From Burkholderia latens (lineage in GTDB: Bacteria > Pseudomonadota > Gammaproteobacteria > Burkholderiales > Burkholderiaceae): DNA of 45,481 nucleotides. The first letter of the stretch is position 1; each line of letters opens with the position of its first letter. Below are positions 24,060 to 33,403 of this stretch, in pieces. The notes beneath the pieces were generated by a model, which was not told the origin of the DNA, made no database searches, and saw only the letters and a program-made list of their open reading frames with translations. The DNA is taken from NCBI RefSeq assembly GCF_001718795.1, contig NZ_CP013436.1:1-45481 (forward strand), read 5' to 3'. The position numbers were made by a program, and so were the translations under genes.

Positions 24060-24574
24060 GGCATCCTCCCCAGGATCTGAACCAGGGTCGTCAGTTCGTC
24101 GATGGTCGCGATGGCCTTGCCCAGCTCGAGTTCGACACCGTTCGACAAACGCACCTGGAGCGCGAGCGTCATCGACAACCGTGGCGAAGTCGATGCCGGC
24201 GGTGACAGGGGCACGGGTGCGGCAGAGGAAACGACCGGCAAGAACGCCGGTGGGGGACTCATATCCACTGGACTTCTGACTCTCGGCCCGGGGGCGTCGA
24301 TCGAGACGCCATCGATTACCATCAGGTCCGGATCTCTTGACGCCTGCAGCATCTGCTGCTGATAGCGCGAGATCCAGCGACGCAACTGGTTCGGATTGAC
24401 GTCGTGATCCATGGCCGCTCGGGCAATCGATACGCCAGGCTTCAGGCAAAGCTCGACCAGCTCTTGTACGGCCGCCTCATCAAATTCACGTCGGCCATCC
24501 CGTCTGCGGCCAATTACCAGTCTGCTTCGAAGGTCTTGTTTCTCGGTCATCACGGTCTGAGTGCATGTGTCCAC
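24035..24574 (-). CDS. tnpA: IS66-family TnpA (inner element)
   Basis: IS66 Orf1 of up to 179 residues with an HTH of the transposase_8 type near the N-terminus (FDEAAVQELVELCL, then VSIARAAMDHDVNPNQLRRW). A Pro-rich linker and a C-terminal conserved strand (VRLSNGVELELG) follow. The frame opens with GTG at 24574, and an ATG at 24550 (MTEKQDL) is an equally likely start. It overlaps tnpB by 25 bp. Confidence 0.85.
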   Translation of the reverse strand: MDTCTQTVMTEKQDLRSRLVIGRRRDGRREFDEAAVQELVELCLKPGVSIARAAMDHDVNPNQLRRWISRYQQQMLQASRDPDLMVIDGVSIDAPGPRVRSPVDMSPPPAFLPVVSSAAPVPLSPPASTSPRLSMTLALQVRLSNGVELELGKAIATIDELTTLVQILGRMPCSGSTTN

Positions 24575-24637
24575 GCGGACACTTAGCTTCTGACCTTCTG
24601 CCCTTCATTGGAAGGGCGTCGTTCGTGGACCGCATAC

Positions 24638-24645
24638 ACTCGAAC
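24638..24645 (+). repeat. 8-bp target-site duplication, right copy
   Basis: ACTCGAAC, the partner of 22017-22024. Confidence 0.95.
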
Positions 24646-25538
24646 AGCACGACCGGTTGTTCGCTATCTGCGGCGCTCCTGTAGACCCACATGTACGACG
24701 TGTCCTGCGCCTTTCGATCCTTTTCCTTGAGCACCTGGACCGTGGTCTCGTCGCCGTGGATCAACCACTGGCTGCGCAGAATCTGCTTGAGGGCATCATA
24801 GATCCGCTTGTAATGCAGTTCGGCGGGGCGGATGATCCAGTTCGCCAGCGTGCCGCGGCTGACCGCAATGTTCGAGCGCGCGAGCACATCCTCCATCCGG
24901 TACAGGGGCGTGCCGTCGACGTACTTGCCTGCCGTGACGGCTGCGACCATCGACGCACTGGCATGACTGCCCGGCAGGGGTTGCGCCGGCATCGGCGCGA
25001 CCACGATTGGCGTACGCACACCGTGACGTTCGCAGTGCCTGCACGCATATTTGGCACGCGCGTGCTGCAGCACCGACACCTTGACCTCCATGTGCAGTTG
25101 CTCGCTGACGTCCTCGCCCATGCGATGCAGGGCCTTGCCGCAGCACGGGCAGCTCTTCCGGTCTTCGGGCAGATCGTACTCGATGCGCTCGCGCGGCAGA
25201 TCCGCAGGCAGCGGCTTGCGGCCTCGCTTGCCGGGTGCGGGCTTGTCGAGTTCCGGCAACCCGGTGTCCGGCAGCGAAGGCACGTCACTGTCGTCCCCGT
25301 CGACCGGCTCGGTATCGGCCGCCTGCTCGGCCTCGTTGAACACGCGATTCTTGCGCTTCTCGCTCTTCGGCGCGTACTGCCGGGCCAGCGCGAGACGATA
25401 TTGCTCTTCCAGCGCATCCAGGCGCCTGGTCAGTTCGTCGATCCTGGCGTCGCGTTCGGCGAGACCGGTTTCGAGTTCGTGGATGTAGGCCTTGGCGGCC
25501 CGCGGCAATCGGGAGAGATTGGCTTTCATGCGCTTCAC
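24638..25538 (-). pseudogene. tnpC: Outer IS66 TnpC, N-terminal part
   Basis: About 300 residues of the outer transposase: coiled coil (20-55), zinc-finger CPCCGKAL and CRHCERHG, then GKYVDGTPLYRMEDVL and the first catalytic Asp in IHGDETTVQVLKEK. The frame breaks at VVLFE where the inner IS66 begins; the continuation is at 21298-22024. Residues after VVLFE in this frame belong to the inserted element. Confidence 0.9.
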
Positions 25539-25628
25539 GATAGCGAAGCGCGGCGCCGCACAGGTTTACGCAGATGTGTAACAGTCGGGGCGGCCGTTGT
25601 TGATCAACAACGTTCGCGATACCGCGCC

Positions 25629-25982
25629 TCAACTCGCGAAGCAGTACTGTCGGGCGGGATGCGGACGCAGCGCGTCGAGATCGATGCCATCGAGCAGCAG
25701 ATGGAGCTGGTCGACCGTGAGTTCGATCACGGCCTGTTGACGACGGGGCCAGGCGAAACGATCCACCTCGAGCCGTTTCAACATCAGCCAGAAGCCGGCC
25801 CGATCGTAGAGCAGCAGCTTTACACGATCCCGTTTCCTGTTGTGGAATCCGAAGACGGCTCGTGCGAGCGGATCGAGCTGCATCGACTGTTCAACCATCG
25901 TCACCAGCGTATTCAGTCCGGCCCGGAAGTCGATCGGCTCACGATGCAGGTAGATCCGCAGGTCGTGGTCGAAGCGGAACAT
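25629..25982 (-). CDS. tnpB: IS66-family TnpB (outer element)
   Basis: 117 residues from ATG 25982: MFRFDHDLRIYLHREPIDF, FGFHNRKRDRVKLL and GFWLMLKRLEVDRF identify IS66 Orf2. The ATG overlaps the stop of tnpA (TGATG), so it is translationally coupled. Intact, although the element is dead because tnpC is split and tnpA truncated. Confidence 0.88.
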   Translation of the reverse strand: MFRFDHDLRIYLHREPIDFRAGLNTLVTMVEQSMQLDPLARAVFGFHNRKRDRVKLLLYDRAGFWLMLKRLEVDRFAWPRRQQAVIELTVDQLHLLLDGIDLDALRPHPARQYCFAS

Positions 25983-26252
25983 CAACCCGCTCCCAACGCG
26001 ACGATCATCGCCTTGACCAGGGGCGCGTCCTGCACCGAGCATTCCAGATCAATCGCGACGCCATTGGGCAAGCGTACCGACAGGCGCGCTTGCGGCGGCG
26101 CCGACATTGAGGGTGACTCCCGACGCACCGGCAACGACTCCGTAGGTGATGCCGCCGGTGGCGACGCGCTCGCGATCGCCACCACCGGAACAAACGTCGA
26201 AGGTTCGGCTTCGATCGTCCGTGCCGGCCCCGCCACTATGCTTGCCTTGCGG
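25982..26252 (-). pseudogene. tnpA: IS66 TnpA (outer element), C-terminal fragment
   Basis: The last ~90 residues of TnpA remain: a Ser/Pro-rich linker, then RLSVRLPNGVAIDLE and LVKAMIVALGAG. The N-terminal HTH is missing, because the IS21 element begins at 26253. The open frame running further to 26458 is within IS21 and not part of this gene. Confidence 0.82.
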
Positions 26253-26357
26253 TGTTGATGTCCACGCAGAACTGACCCACCTGAGGCTGTAGTTTTCATC
26301 GAATTTTGACCCACGTGATTGAATGCCCTGCTCAATCTTTGAGCAGGGGATACAGAG

Positions 26358-27872
26358 GTGATCACGGTGGGCATATTGGCCAAGATCAGGCGGATGTATT
26401 TCCGCGAGAAGGTCCCGCTGCGCGAGATTGCGAGGCGCACGGGCCTGTCCCGGAACACGGTGCGCAGCTGGCTTCGGCAGACGGATGCCGTTGAGCCGAA
26501 GTACCCGAAGCGCGTCAGCCCGAGCGTCGTCGACGAGTGGGCCGCGCAACTGACGGGCTGGCTGCGGGCAGACAGTCATCGCCCGAAGCGTGACCGGCGC
26601 ACGGCCCGGTTCATGTTCGAGGCCATCCGCGGCGAGGGCTATGCCGGCAGCTACGGCCGCGTCAGCGCCTTCGTGAGACGCTGGCACGAGGAGCAGGCTG
26701 CAGCACCGCGCAGGAAGGCCTATGTACCGCTGGCCTTCGAACCCGGCGAAGCCTTCCAGTTTGACTGGAGCTGCGAATACGCCTTCATCGGCGGGTTGCG
26801 GCGACGCCTGGAGGTCGCCCACGTCAAGCTCAATGCCAGCCGGGCGTTCTGGCTGGTCGCCTATCCGACCCAGAGTCACGAGATGCTGTTCGATGCGCAC
26901 GCCCGCGCATTCGCCGCGTTCGGCGGCGTGCCGCGCCGCGGCATCTACGACAACATGAAGACCGCCGTGGACAAGGTCGGCCGCGGCAAGGAGCGCGCGG
27001 TCAACGCCCGCTTCGAGGCAATGTGCGGCCATTACCTGTTCGAGCCGGAATTCTGCAACCGTGCCGCCGGCTGGGAGAAGGGCATCGTTGAGAAGAACGT
27101 GCAGGACCGGCGCCGCCAGATCTGGCACGAGGCTGCGCTACGACGCTGGGAAACGCTGGAGCTTCTGAACGAATGGGTCGCGGGCCAGTGTCGTCAGGCC
27201 TGGCAGATGCGGCACCCGCAGTGGCCCGAGCTGACGGTCGAGGACGTGCTGCAGGACGAGCGCACCAGGCTGATGCCCAATCCACGCCCGTTCGACGGCT
27301 ATGTCGAGCAGACGCTGCGGGTGTCGTCGACCAGCCTCATCCACTTCCAGCGCAACCGCTACAGCGTGCCCACCGAGTACACGAACCAGCTGGTGAGCGT
27401 GCGCTGCTATCCGGCATATCTCAGCGTCGTCGCCGACGCCCAGGAGATCGCACGCCACGAACGCAGCTTCGAGCGGCACATGACCTTCTACGACTGGCGC
27501 CATTACATCACGCTGGTTGAGCGCAAACCCGGCGCGTTGCGCAACGGCGCTCCGTTCGTCACGATGCCACAGCCGCTGCAGCAGTTGCAGCGGCACCTAC
27601 TGAAGCACCCGGGAGGCGATCGCATCATGACGCAGGTGCTCGCCGCGGTGCGCGAACACGGACTCGATGCCGTGCTGCTTGCCGTGCAGGCAGCGCTGGA
27701 CTCGGGACGCCCCAGTGGGGAGCACGTTCTGAACGTGCTGAGCCGGTTGAAGGCACCCACCACGAGCACCAACCTCGCGACGACGAAACTCCAGCTTACC
27801 GAAGAGCCGGCCGCCGACGTGAGCCGCTACGAAACCCTGCGCGCCAACCCACCGGAGGACCGTCATGTCTAA
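26358..27872 (+). CDS. istA: IS21-family transposase IstA
   Basis: 504 residues. An N-terminal HTH (about 8-45: [21 protein letters not shown]) precedes an rve/DDE integrase core with Asp in FQFDWS, Asp in GIYDNMKTA and Glu in [11 protein letters not shown], plus a C-terminal β-barrel region ([10 protein letters not shown]). Start is ATG at 26358 or an alternative just downstream. It overlaps istB by 8 bp. It should be active with IstB. Confidence 0.93.
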   Translation: MITVGILAKIRRMYFREKVPLREIARRTGLSRNTVRSWLRQTDAVEPKYPKRVSPSVVDEWAAQLTGWLRADSHRPKRDRRTARFMFEAIRGEGYAGSYGRVSAFVRRWHEEQAAAPRRKAYVPLAFEPGEAFQFDWSCEYAFIGGLRRRLEVAHVKLNASRAFWLVAYPTQSHEMLFDAHARAFAAFGGVPRRGIYDNMKTAVDKVGRGKERAVNARFEAMCGHYLFEPEFCNRAAGWEKGIVEKNVQDRRRQIWHEAALRRWETLELLNEWVAGQCRQAWQMRHPQWPELTVEDVLQDERTRLMPNPRPFDGYVEQTLRVSSTSLIHFQRNRYSVPTEYTNQLVSVRCYPAYLSVVADAQEIARHERSFERHMTFYDWRHYITLVERKPGALRNGAPFVTMPQPLQQLQRHLLKHPGGDRIMTQVLAAVREHGLDAVLLAVQAALDSGRPSGEHVLNVLSRLKAPTTSTNLATTKLQLTEEPAADVSRYETLRANPPEDRHV

Positions 27873-28662
27873 CGACATCGCCGCCCAACTCAAGGGGCTC
27901 AAACTGCATGGTATGGCGAGCACCTGGCCAGAGCTGCTGGCGCAGTCGCGTCACACGGAGTTCGCCCCGGAGCGCTTCATGAAGCAACTGCTGATGGCTG
28001 AGACGGCGGAGCGACAGGTGCGCTCGATCGCCTACCAGATGACCGCCGCTCGCTTCCCGGCTCACCGCGACCTGAAGGGCTTCGACTTCGCGCAGGCACA
28101 CGTCGACGAAGCGCTGGTTCGAGAACTCAGTGACCTGTCGTTCCTCGCAGGCGCACACAACGTCGTGTTCATCGGTGGCCCCGGCACCGGCAAAACGCAC
28201 CTCGCCTCAGCGATCGGAATTGAGGCCGTGCAGCGCCACGGCAAGCGCGTGCGTTACTTCTCGACCGTCGAGCTGACCAACGCACTGGAGCAGGAGAAGT
28301 CCATCGGAAAACAAGGCCAGATCGCCCATAAGCTGATGTACGTCGACCTGGTGATCCTCGACGAACTGGGCTACCTGCCGTTCAGCCAGACCGGTGGCGC
28401 ATTGCTGTTCCACTTGCTCTCGAAGCTGTATGAACACACGAGTGTCGTGATCACCACCAACCTCAGCTTCGGCGAGTGGGCGACCGTGTTCGGGGACGCA
28501 AAGATGACGACGGCGCTGCTGGACCGCGTCACCCATCACTGCCACATCGTCGAAACGGGCAATGAATCCTGGCGCTTCAAGTCCAGTTCTGCCAAGGCGA
28601 AGACAACCAGAAAGAGAGCAGCAAAAGCAGCAGGCAGTGAGGAGTTATCCACACCGGAATAG
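27865..28662 (+). CDS. istB: IS21-family AAA+ helper ATPase IstB
   Basis: 265-residue AAA+ protein that selects target DNA and stimulates IstA. Walker A is GGPGTGKTH (104-112) and Walker [13 protein letters not shown] (about 160-170), followed by sensor 1 [13 protein letters not shown]. The basic C-terminus ([14 protein letters not shown]) is usual. Intact. Confidence 0.94.
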   Translation: MSNDIAAQLKGLKLHGMASTWPELLAQSRHTEFAPERFMKQLLMAETAERQVRSIAYQMTAARFPAHRDLKGFDFAQAHVDEALVRELSDLSFLAGAHNVVFIGGPGTGKTHLASAIGIEAVQRHGKRVRYFSTVELTNALEQEKSIGKQGQIAHKLMYVDLVILDELGYLPFSQTGGALLFHLLSKLYEHTSVVITTNLSFGEWATVFGDAKMTTALLDRVTHHCHIVETGNESWRFKSSSAKAKTTRKRAAKAAGSEELSTPE

Positions 28663-28734
28663 ATGTACTACGCTGTCTCGGGGTGGGTCAGATTTAGATG
28701 AAAACGGTGGGTCAAGATTCGGTGGAAATCAACA

Positions 28735-29394
28735 GGCGATGAACCGCCCGAGCTCGCCCGGGATCTGCTCCAGCAGCGGCGCGACCTGGGACGGATCGTC
28801 GCCGTGCTGATCGGTGAGCGTGTGCGCCACGATCTGCCCGGTGTCGGCATCGACGGCCAGGTGCAGCTTGCGCCAGCGACGGCGCGACTTCACGCCGTGT
28901 TTCTCCTGCAACCACTGCCCCGCGCCGTAGACCTGCAACCCGGTACTGTCGACCAGCACATCCAGTGGCCCGTTGGGCAACGGCGCAACGCTGAGCGCGG
29001 GGCGCCGCTTGGCGCGCCGGCTCAGCGTGGTGTGATCGGGCACCGGCAGCGTCAGCTTCATCAACCGCAGCACCGAACCGAGCAGGCCTTCGGCTTGCCG
29101 CAGCCGCATGCGCAGCGCACTGCCCAACATCAGGGCCGTCTCGATCGCCCGGTCCGAATAACGCGGCTGGCCGCCCGGCGTGGTGCGCCGCGGCGCCCGC
29201 CACTGCGCGAGCGCCTCGGGCGTGATCCACAACGTCAGGCTCCCGCGGCTGCGCAGGCCCGCTTCGTACTCCGGCCAGTTCGTTACACGGTGCGCCATCT
29301 TCGGGATGTGATGCCGGCGAGCGGCGTTATGCTTGTGCGGCATGCGGCAGGTTTTGAAGGGGCGGGACGTCACTCTATTACCCCAACCTTTCAT
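28735..29394 (-). pseudogene. IS903-like transposase, N-terminal fragment
   Basis: About 220 residues of the transposase, from MKGWGNRVTS to GELGRFIA, followed by IS21 sequence. The second catalytic Asp and the Glu are missing, so it is inactive. Closest to the copy at 30549. Confidence 0.9.
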
Positions 29395-29417
29395 CAGGCT
29401 ATCCATGCACCAACGCC
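28735..29417 (-). mobile_element. IS903-like element, copy 2, truncated
   Basis: Only the left 683 bp of the 1,105-bp element remain. The terminal repeat TCCATGCACCAACGCC is at 29402-29417 and the cut edge abuts IS21 at 28734. The outer tip lies 1 bp from the hrpII box of the next gene. Confidence 0.9.
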
Positions 29418-29418
29418 C

Positions 29419-29480
29419 TTCGTTTGCCTTACGCCAGGTTCGCTTTTCAGTGGGGCGGCAACCGTCAATCGGGGTATAAA
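29419..29480 (+). promoter_or_regulatory. hrpII box and -10: HrpB-type type III promoter
   Basis: TTCG at 29419 and TTCG at 29439 are exactly 16 bp apart (TTCGT-N15-TTCGC). TATAAA begins at 29475, 32 bp after the box. HrpB/HrpX-activated promoters in Ralstonia and Xanthomonas have this box and a -10 at 30-32 bp. The next start codon is at 29511. Confidence 0.85.
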
Positions 29481-29510
29481 TCAAAATCTCTCTTTAGAAT
29501 CGGGCACTTT

Positions 29511-30434
29511 ATGCGAGTCGGCATCTCTCCCGTTTGCGGAAATCAGGCCACCATCTATTCCGAGCACGCAGCGTCCGGCACTGCACCGCAGGCACCAACT
29601 CCCTGTCGTTCACAACCTGCGGGGCGAAATGCGTTATTCGACAATATGCCGACGCGAGCGTCTCGCGGGACCCGAAGCGACACTTCGGCAGCTTCCACCA
29701 TTAAGGCATCGCAAGGGATCGAAGCCTCGCAGCCGTCCAGCGATGATGTCTTTGCATGTTTTGTTGAGGCGCGCAAATACTACAAAGGGCAACTGAAAGC
29801 GTCGAATAAGATTTATATTAACTCGGCGCAAAAGGTAGTTGGGGTGCCTCCTGAATACTCCAGAGATGGCTCCGCCTTGCTGGGGAATGGCGCGGCATAT
29901 TATCTAAAAGAAGAGGCTAGAAAAAACTATAGCATATACGGCACCATCAACTATGGCAACCATCTTTTAACTAATGATATTCGATCCGGAAATTGTGGAG
30001 AGATGGCGGCGGTGGCCGCCAAAATAATAAGGTCGCGATTTCCCGCGGTAAAGCTTGGGCTTGCTGTGCTAGGGGACGAGGATTTCAACCATGGCTTAGT
30101 TATCGTCGGCGACCTCCCGAGGACCACTAACGCCTCACAATGGGAACAAATTGACGAGTCTTTCAATGGACGTATTGTTGATGTCTGGGCCGGGATTTGT
30201 TGTCACGTCCGAGAGTACCCTGCTCTCCTAAGGGGAAAACTGTTGAAATGGTCGTCGCAAGAAAAATACCTCGTGACACCCCCGGATCAAAACAGGGAGC
30301 GTGTAGTCGCCTTTTATAGAGCTGATGGTGAAAATGGCAAACCGGAAACAACCGTGTGTGGTTACGTAAATCCCGCCGACCCAGGCCTTATTCACGGACT
30401 TCTGTACGGTAATTGTCAAATCTCGAGCGTTTAG
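29511..30434 (+). CDS. Putative type III effector, papain-like Cys-His-Asp hydrolase
   Basis: 307 residues from ATG 29511, which lies 30 bp after the -10; the frame also opens at 29424, but that is inside the promoter. The first 75 residues are Ser/Thr/Ala/Pro-rich, as expected for a secretion signal. A globular domain then carries C162 (SGNCGEMAA), H194 (FNHGLVIVG) and D224 (VDVWAG), in the order and sequence style of papain-like proteases, transglutaminases and glutamine deamidases used as effectors. Base composition is clearly more AT-rich than the backbone. I cannot name the family. The hrpII box makes effector status likely; the catalytic triad is inference from motif pattern. Confidence 0.8.
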   Translation: MRVGISPVCGNQATIYSEHAASGTAPQAPTPCRSQPAGRNALFDNMPTRASRGTRSDTSAASTIKASQGIEASQPSSDDVFACFVEARKYYKGQLKASNKIYINSAQKVVGVPPEYSRDGSALLGNGAAYYLKEEARKNYSIYGTINYGNHLLTNDIRSGNCGEMAAVAAKIIRSRFPAVKLGLAVLGDEDFNHGLVIVGDLPRTTNASQWEQIDESFNGRIVDVWAGICCHVREYPALLRGKLLKWSSQEKYLVTPPDQNRERVVAFYRADGENGKPETTVCGYVNPADPGLIHGLLYGNCQISSV

Positions 30435-30525
30435 AGCGAGGTTTCTTCGCTTCCCCTCGTTACGCCGGACTAGGTTGTACAGGTAAGGCCGCGGTTCGGT
30501 ACTGTCAGGTTGTATGAAGAAGTCG

Positions 30526-31630
30526 GGCGTTGGTGCATGGATAGCCTGATGAAAGGTTGGGGTAATAGAGTGACGTCCCGCCCCTTCAAAACCTGCCGCA
30601 TGCCGCACAAGCATAACGCCGCTCGCCGGCATCACATCCCGAAGATGGCGCACCGTGTAACGAACTGGCCGGAGGACGAAGCGGGCCTGCGCAGCCGCGG
30701 GAGCCTGACGTTGTGGATCACGCCCGAGGCGCTCGCGCAGTGGCGGGCGCCGCGGCGCACCACGCCGGGCGGCCAGCCGCGTTATTCGGACCGGGCGATC
30801 GAGACGGCCCTGATGTTGGGCAGTGCGCTGCTCATGCGGCTGCGGCAAGCCGAAGGCCTGCTCGGTTCGGTGCTGCGGTTGATGAAGCTGACGCTGCCGG
30901 TGCCCGATCACACCACGCTGAGCCGGCGCGCCAAGCGGCGCCCCGCGCTCAGCGTTGCGCCGTTGCCCGACGGGCCACTGGACGTGCTGGTCGACAGCAC
31001 CGGGTTGCAGGTCTACGGCGCGGGGCAGTGGTTGCAGGAGAAACACGGCGTGAAGTCGCGCCGTCGCTGGCGCGAGCTGCATCTGGCCGTCGATGCCGAC
31101 ACCGGGCAGATCGTGGCGCACACTCTCACCGATCAGCACGGCGACGATCCGTCCCAGGTCGCGCCGCTGCTGGAGCAGATCCCGGGCGAGCTCGGGCGGT
31201 TCATCGCCGACGGCGCGTATGACGGCGCGCCGACGTACCAGACGGTCACGCGCCACAGCGCGAGCGCGCGGATCGTGATTCCGCCGCGCGCCACGGCCGT
31301 GCGCAGTTGCGAGACGGGCCCGCCCACGCAGCGCGATCATCATCTCGAAGCGATCGCGACACAGGGACGGCTCGCCTGGCAGAAGGCCACTGGTTATGGT
31401 CGGCGGGCCCTGGTCGAAACCACGATGGGCCGCTACAAGGCGCTGATCGGCGCGCGTCTGCGGGCACGCGACCCCGAGGCTCAACAGAGCGAAGTGGCGA
31501 TCGGCGTGGCGGTCCTCAACCGCATGCTGGCCGCTGCACGCCCGAACTCCGTCCGCTGTAAGGTGTACGTCGCATAGCCCACGGGGTAAGGGGCGCATTG
31601 CGCCCGGCGTCGCCTCCATGCACCAACGCC
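30526..31630 (+). mobile_element. IS903-like element, copy 3, complete
   Basis: 1,105 bp between GGCGTTGGTGCATGGA (30526) and its complement ending at 31630, a perfect 16-bp inverted repeat. It has cut an integrase gene, whose 5' end lies to the right. Nine-base flanks (GAAGAAGTC/G and GCGGCTCAC) do not match, so the insertion site has recombined. Confidence 0.93.
30549..31577 (+). CDS. IS5-family (IS903 group) transposase
   Basis: 342 residues with D149, D221 and E290 intact (LVDSTG, IADGAYD, ALVETTMGRY). Differs from copy 1 at scattered positions, for example K at LMKLTLP and L in GSALLMRL, and ends VYVA. Start ATG is aligned to copy 1; an upstream in-frame ATG at 30537 (MDSLMKGW) would add four residues. 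Confidence 0.92.
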   Translation: MKGWGNRVTSRPFKTCRMPHKHNAARRHHIPKMAHRVTNWPEDEAGLRSRGSLTLWITPEALAQWRAPRRTTPGGQPRYSDRAIETALMLGSALLMRLRQAEGLLGSVLRLMKLTLPVPDHTTLSRRAKRRPALSVAPLPDGPLDVLVDSTGLQVYGAGQWLQEKHGVKSRRRWRELHLAVDADTGQIVAHTLTDQHGDDPSQVAPLLEQIPGELGRFIADGAYDGAPTYQTVTRHSASARIVIPPRATAVRSCETGPPTQRDHHLEAIATQGRLAWQKATGYGRRALVETTMGRYKALIGARLRARDPEAQQSEVAIGVAVLNRMLAAARPNSVRCKVYVA

Positions 31631-31895
31631 GCGGCTCACCGTATTTGCGGATTGACGCCTGCAAGTGCTCCACGAGCACGGTCGAACCCTCGCGCAGCGC
31701 GATCGACACCAGGTCGTCGCGCATGGTGCGCAGCAGGCGCTCGACCTCGAGCGGCTCGCGCTCGTCCATATCGAAGTAGAGCCGCGCGATCGTCGCGATC
31801 GGCAGGCCTTTCACGCGCGCGCGCAGCGCGGTGAATTCGGTGCGCGAGTACGTGCGCGGCGGCGGCAGTTCGAGCTGCTGAGGGCGGTTCGCCAT
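31631..31895 (-). pseudogene. Second DUF3701-type integrase, 5' fragment
   Basis: The first ~88 residues of a paralogue of the recombinase at 17172 remain: MANRPQQLELPPPRTYSRTEF, then RARVKGLPI and LLRTMRDDLV are shared. It ends at the IS903-like element at 31630. All catalytic residues are missing. It keeps the same upstream neighbour as the intact locus. Confidence 0.9.
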
Positions 31896-31898
31896 CGG

Positions 31899-32348
31899 CT
31901 ACTCGGCGGCCGGAATCGGCGAGCGGCCGCCGCTGCACGCGACCCGCTCGACCCGCGTCCATGCGTTGGCCAATCGCTGCATCGAGGCCGCCGCCAGTTG
32001 CGCGTCGAGCTGCACGACGAGGCGCGCGAGCGCGGCGCGCTCGGCGTCGGTCAGCGCGCCGGCGCCAGGCGCCCCGTCACCCGCATCGACGCGCGCGATC
32101 AGGTTGGCGAGCACCGTCTCGGCGTCCCGGTACCTCGCGAGGTCCCGATCGCCGCGATCCCGCAGGAAAAACGCCAGGTACACGACGTTCATCAGCGTCG
32201 CGATCGGTTCGACGTCGGCATGGCCGGTGCGCAGCGCGGCGAGCGCCAGATGGTGCTTCATCGACAGACGCTGCACGTCGGCGGTCGGCAGCGGCAGAAG
32301 CTGTGCCTTGGACAGCGGCCGGCGGCCGCGGGCAATCGATCGAACCAT
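31899..32348 (-). CDS. Conserved integrase-associated protein, paralogue 2
   Basis: 149 residues, paralogue of the gene at 16740: RRPLSKAQLLPLPTADVQRL, KHHLALAALRTGHAD and LVVQLDAQLAAASM align through the length. It is 3 bp upstream of the truncated integrase. Retention of the frame while the integrase is broken suggests either recent damage or an independent role. Confidence 0.7.
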   Translation of the reverse strand: MVRSIARGRRPLSKAQLLPLPTADVQRLSMKHHLALAALRTGHADVEPIATLMNVVYLAFFLRDRGDRDLARYRDAETVLANLIARVDAGDGAPGAGALTDAERAALARLVVQLDAQLAAASMQRLANAWTRVERVACSGGRSPIPAAE

Positions 32349-32360
32349 CGGTAGCGGGAC

Positions 32361-32774
32361 TTAGAGCGTGGCTTTGGGCGGCCTGCCGCCCTTCAGCCCG
32401 TTGAGTCGGGCCGCCTCGGCTTTCGCGGCCGACGTGACGCGGCCGCGCGCCGACGCGACTACCGAACGCGCGATGTCGAGCGGCACCAGTTGGGCAACCA
32501 GTCCCGGAATGCTGACCGACACCTCGGCATCATCAAAAATCAGGCCGTCCCCACCGGGCGTGACATACGGAAACGCCAACGCCTTCTCCGGCACGTCACG
32601 CAGCCACTCGGTCTCGCGGGGATTGAAGCGCAGCACCCACCCGCTGCTGTATTGCAGCTCCATCACCCGATCCGAGGGGAGATACCGGGCGCCGATGACA
32701 TGAGGACGCGCGAGTGCCTGCCGCCCGCGCTCGAGCGCGCGGTCGTAGTCGTGTAGGCTAATCTTCACTGGCAT
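32361..32774 (-). CDS. DUF2442 family protein
   Basis: 137 residues. The strand pattern HVIGARYLPSDRVMELQYSSGWVLRFN and the C-terminal NGLKGGRPPK tail are typical of DUF2442. Genes of this family are usually paired with a DUF4160 gene, as here, in cassettes predicted to be toxin-antitoxin-like. I choose ATG 32774, which has AAGGAGGT 7 bp upstream; that sequence overlaps the end of the DUF4160 gene. A GTG at 32780 is also possible. Function not demonstrated. Confidence 0.75.
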   Translation of the reverse strand: MPVKISLHDYDRALERGRQALARPHVIGARYLPSDRVMELQYSSGWVLRFNPRETEWLRDVPEKALAFPYVTPGGDGLIFDDAEVSVSIPGLVAQLVPLDIARSVVASARGRVTSAAKAEAARLNGLKGGRPPKATL

Positions 32775-32776
32775 GA

Positions 32777-33235
32777 TCACACCTCCTTAAGCAGCTCAGC
32801 GGTCACGCGATGGCCCCAATCGATCTGAGCCGATACGCCCATTCCCGCTACATACACGCCGGTGCCGGCGACGATGACGCCGTCGGGCGTCGCCTGGCCC
32901 GCGTGCGGCTCCCACAGCACGATGGTCCCGCCTGGCGCGCCGCACACCGGCGCGTTGTCCAGGCACACGCCGTACTGATGCTGCTGGTATTTCCACCATC
33001 CTAGCCGGCACTGGACGCGCTGCGTGAGCACCTCCTGGGCCAGCTGCTGGACGACGCCAAAGGCCGGTGCGTTCCGTTTGGGCTTGATGTCCCATAACGA
33101 GACGTCATCCGTGAGCATCGAAAACACGAAGCGCGCCGTCCAGCCCTCCGGGCGGCAAACCGCCGTCACGTGCGGCGGACAATGATCGTGTGGCCAGATG
33201 CGCATTTCGATGTTGCCGGTGGTCCACAGCAGCAT
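32777..33235 (-). CDS. DUF4160-containing protein
   Basis: 152 residues from the ATG at 33235. The N-terminal segment WPHDHCPPHVTAVCRPEGW is the DUF4160 signature (His-x-Pro-Pro-His). A longer C-terminal half (GTIVLWEPHAG, GVYVAGMGV) is not part of the standard domain. The frame is open up to an ATG at 33403, but those 56 extra residues look non-coding and DUF4160 proteins normally start just before the motif. Translationally coupled to the downstream DUF2442 gene. Confidence 0.65.
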   Translation of the reverse strand: MLLWTTGNIEMRIWPHDHCPPHVTAVCRPEGWTARFVFSMLTDDVSLWDIKPKRNAPAFGVVQQLAQEVLTQRVQCRLGWWKYQQHQYGVCLDNAPVCGAPGGTIVLWEPHAGQATPDGVIVAGTGVYVAGMGVSAQIDWGHRVTAELLKEV

Positions 33236-33403
33236 GGTAAACCTATCTTGTTGGGTTTTTTCTACTGTAGCACGGCGCACCGGCGCGACAAGCGTGACGT
33301 GCTCGGTGTTTACCGCGAGCCACGCCGGGTCGGCCGCGGCTGCGCCGGTGCGGGCGGTGCCCGGCGTCCAGACTAAGGGTTTGCCCCTAAAAAGCTGAGC
33401 CAT

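Larger units (their letters stand above)
22025..24637 (-). mobile_element. Inner IS66-family element, complete
   Basis: Complete 2,613-bp element with perfect 24-bp terminal inverted repeats starting GTATGCGGTCCACGAACGAC at both ends, and tnpA, tnpB, tnpC in order on the minus strand. It is inserted in the tnpC of another IS66 with an 8-bp target duplication. All three genes look intact, so it may be an autonomous, recently mobile element. Confidence 0.95.
26253..28734 (+). mobile_element. IS21-family element
   Basis: Element of 2,482 bp with ends TGTTGAT-G/T-TCCAC (left from 26253, right ending 28734) and the multiple internal GACCCAC repeats typical of IS21 ends. istA and istB are both intact. 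Left flank is outer IS66 tnpA; right flank is an IS903-like transposase fragment. The flanks share no target duplication, so a deletion or recombination followed insertion. Confidence 0.9.

Noticed and set aside
24657..26258. A 533-codon plus-strand frame
   Set aside because: Antisense to IS66 tnpB/tnpC with low-complexity Arg/Val composition; typical GC-rich shadow.
26245..28742. Target-site duplication around the IS21 element
   Set aside because: Left flank (CCTTGCGG) and right flank (GGCGATGA) do not match.
30228..31895. A 555-codon minus frame joining integrase N-terminus to further sequence
   Set aside because: Only the first ~88 codons are integrase; the rest is antisense of the IS903-like transposase and the effector gene.
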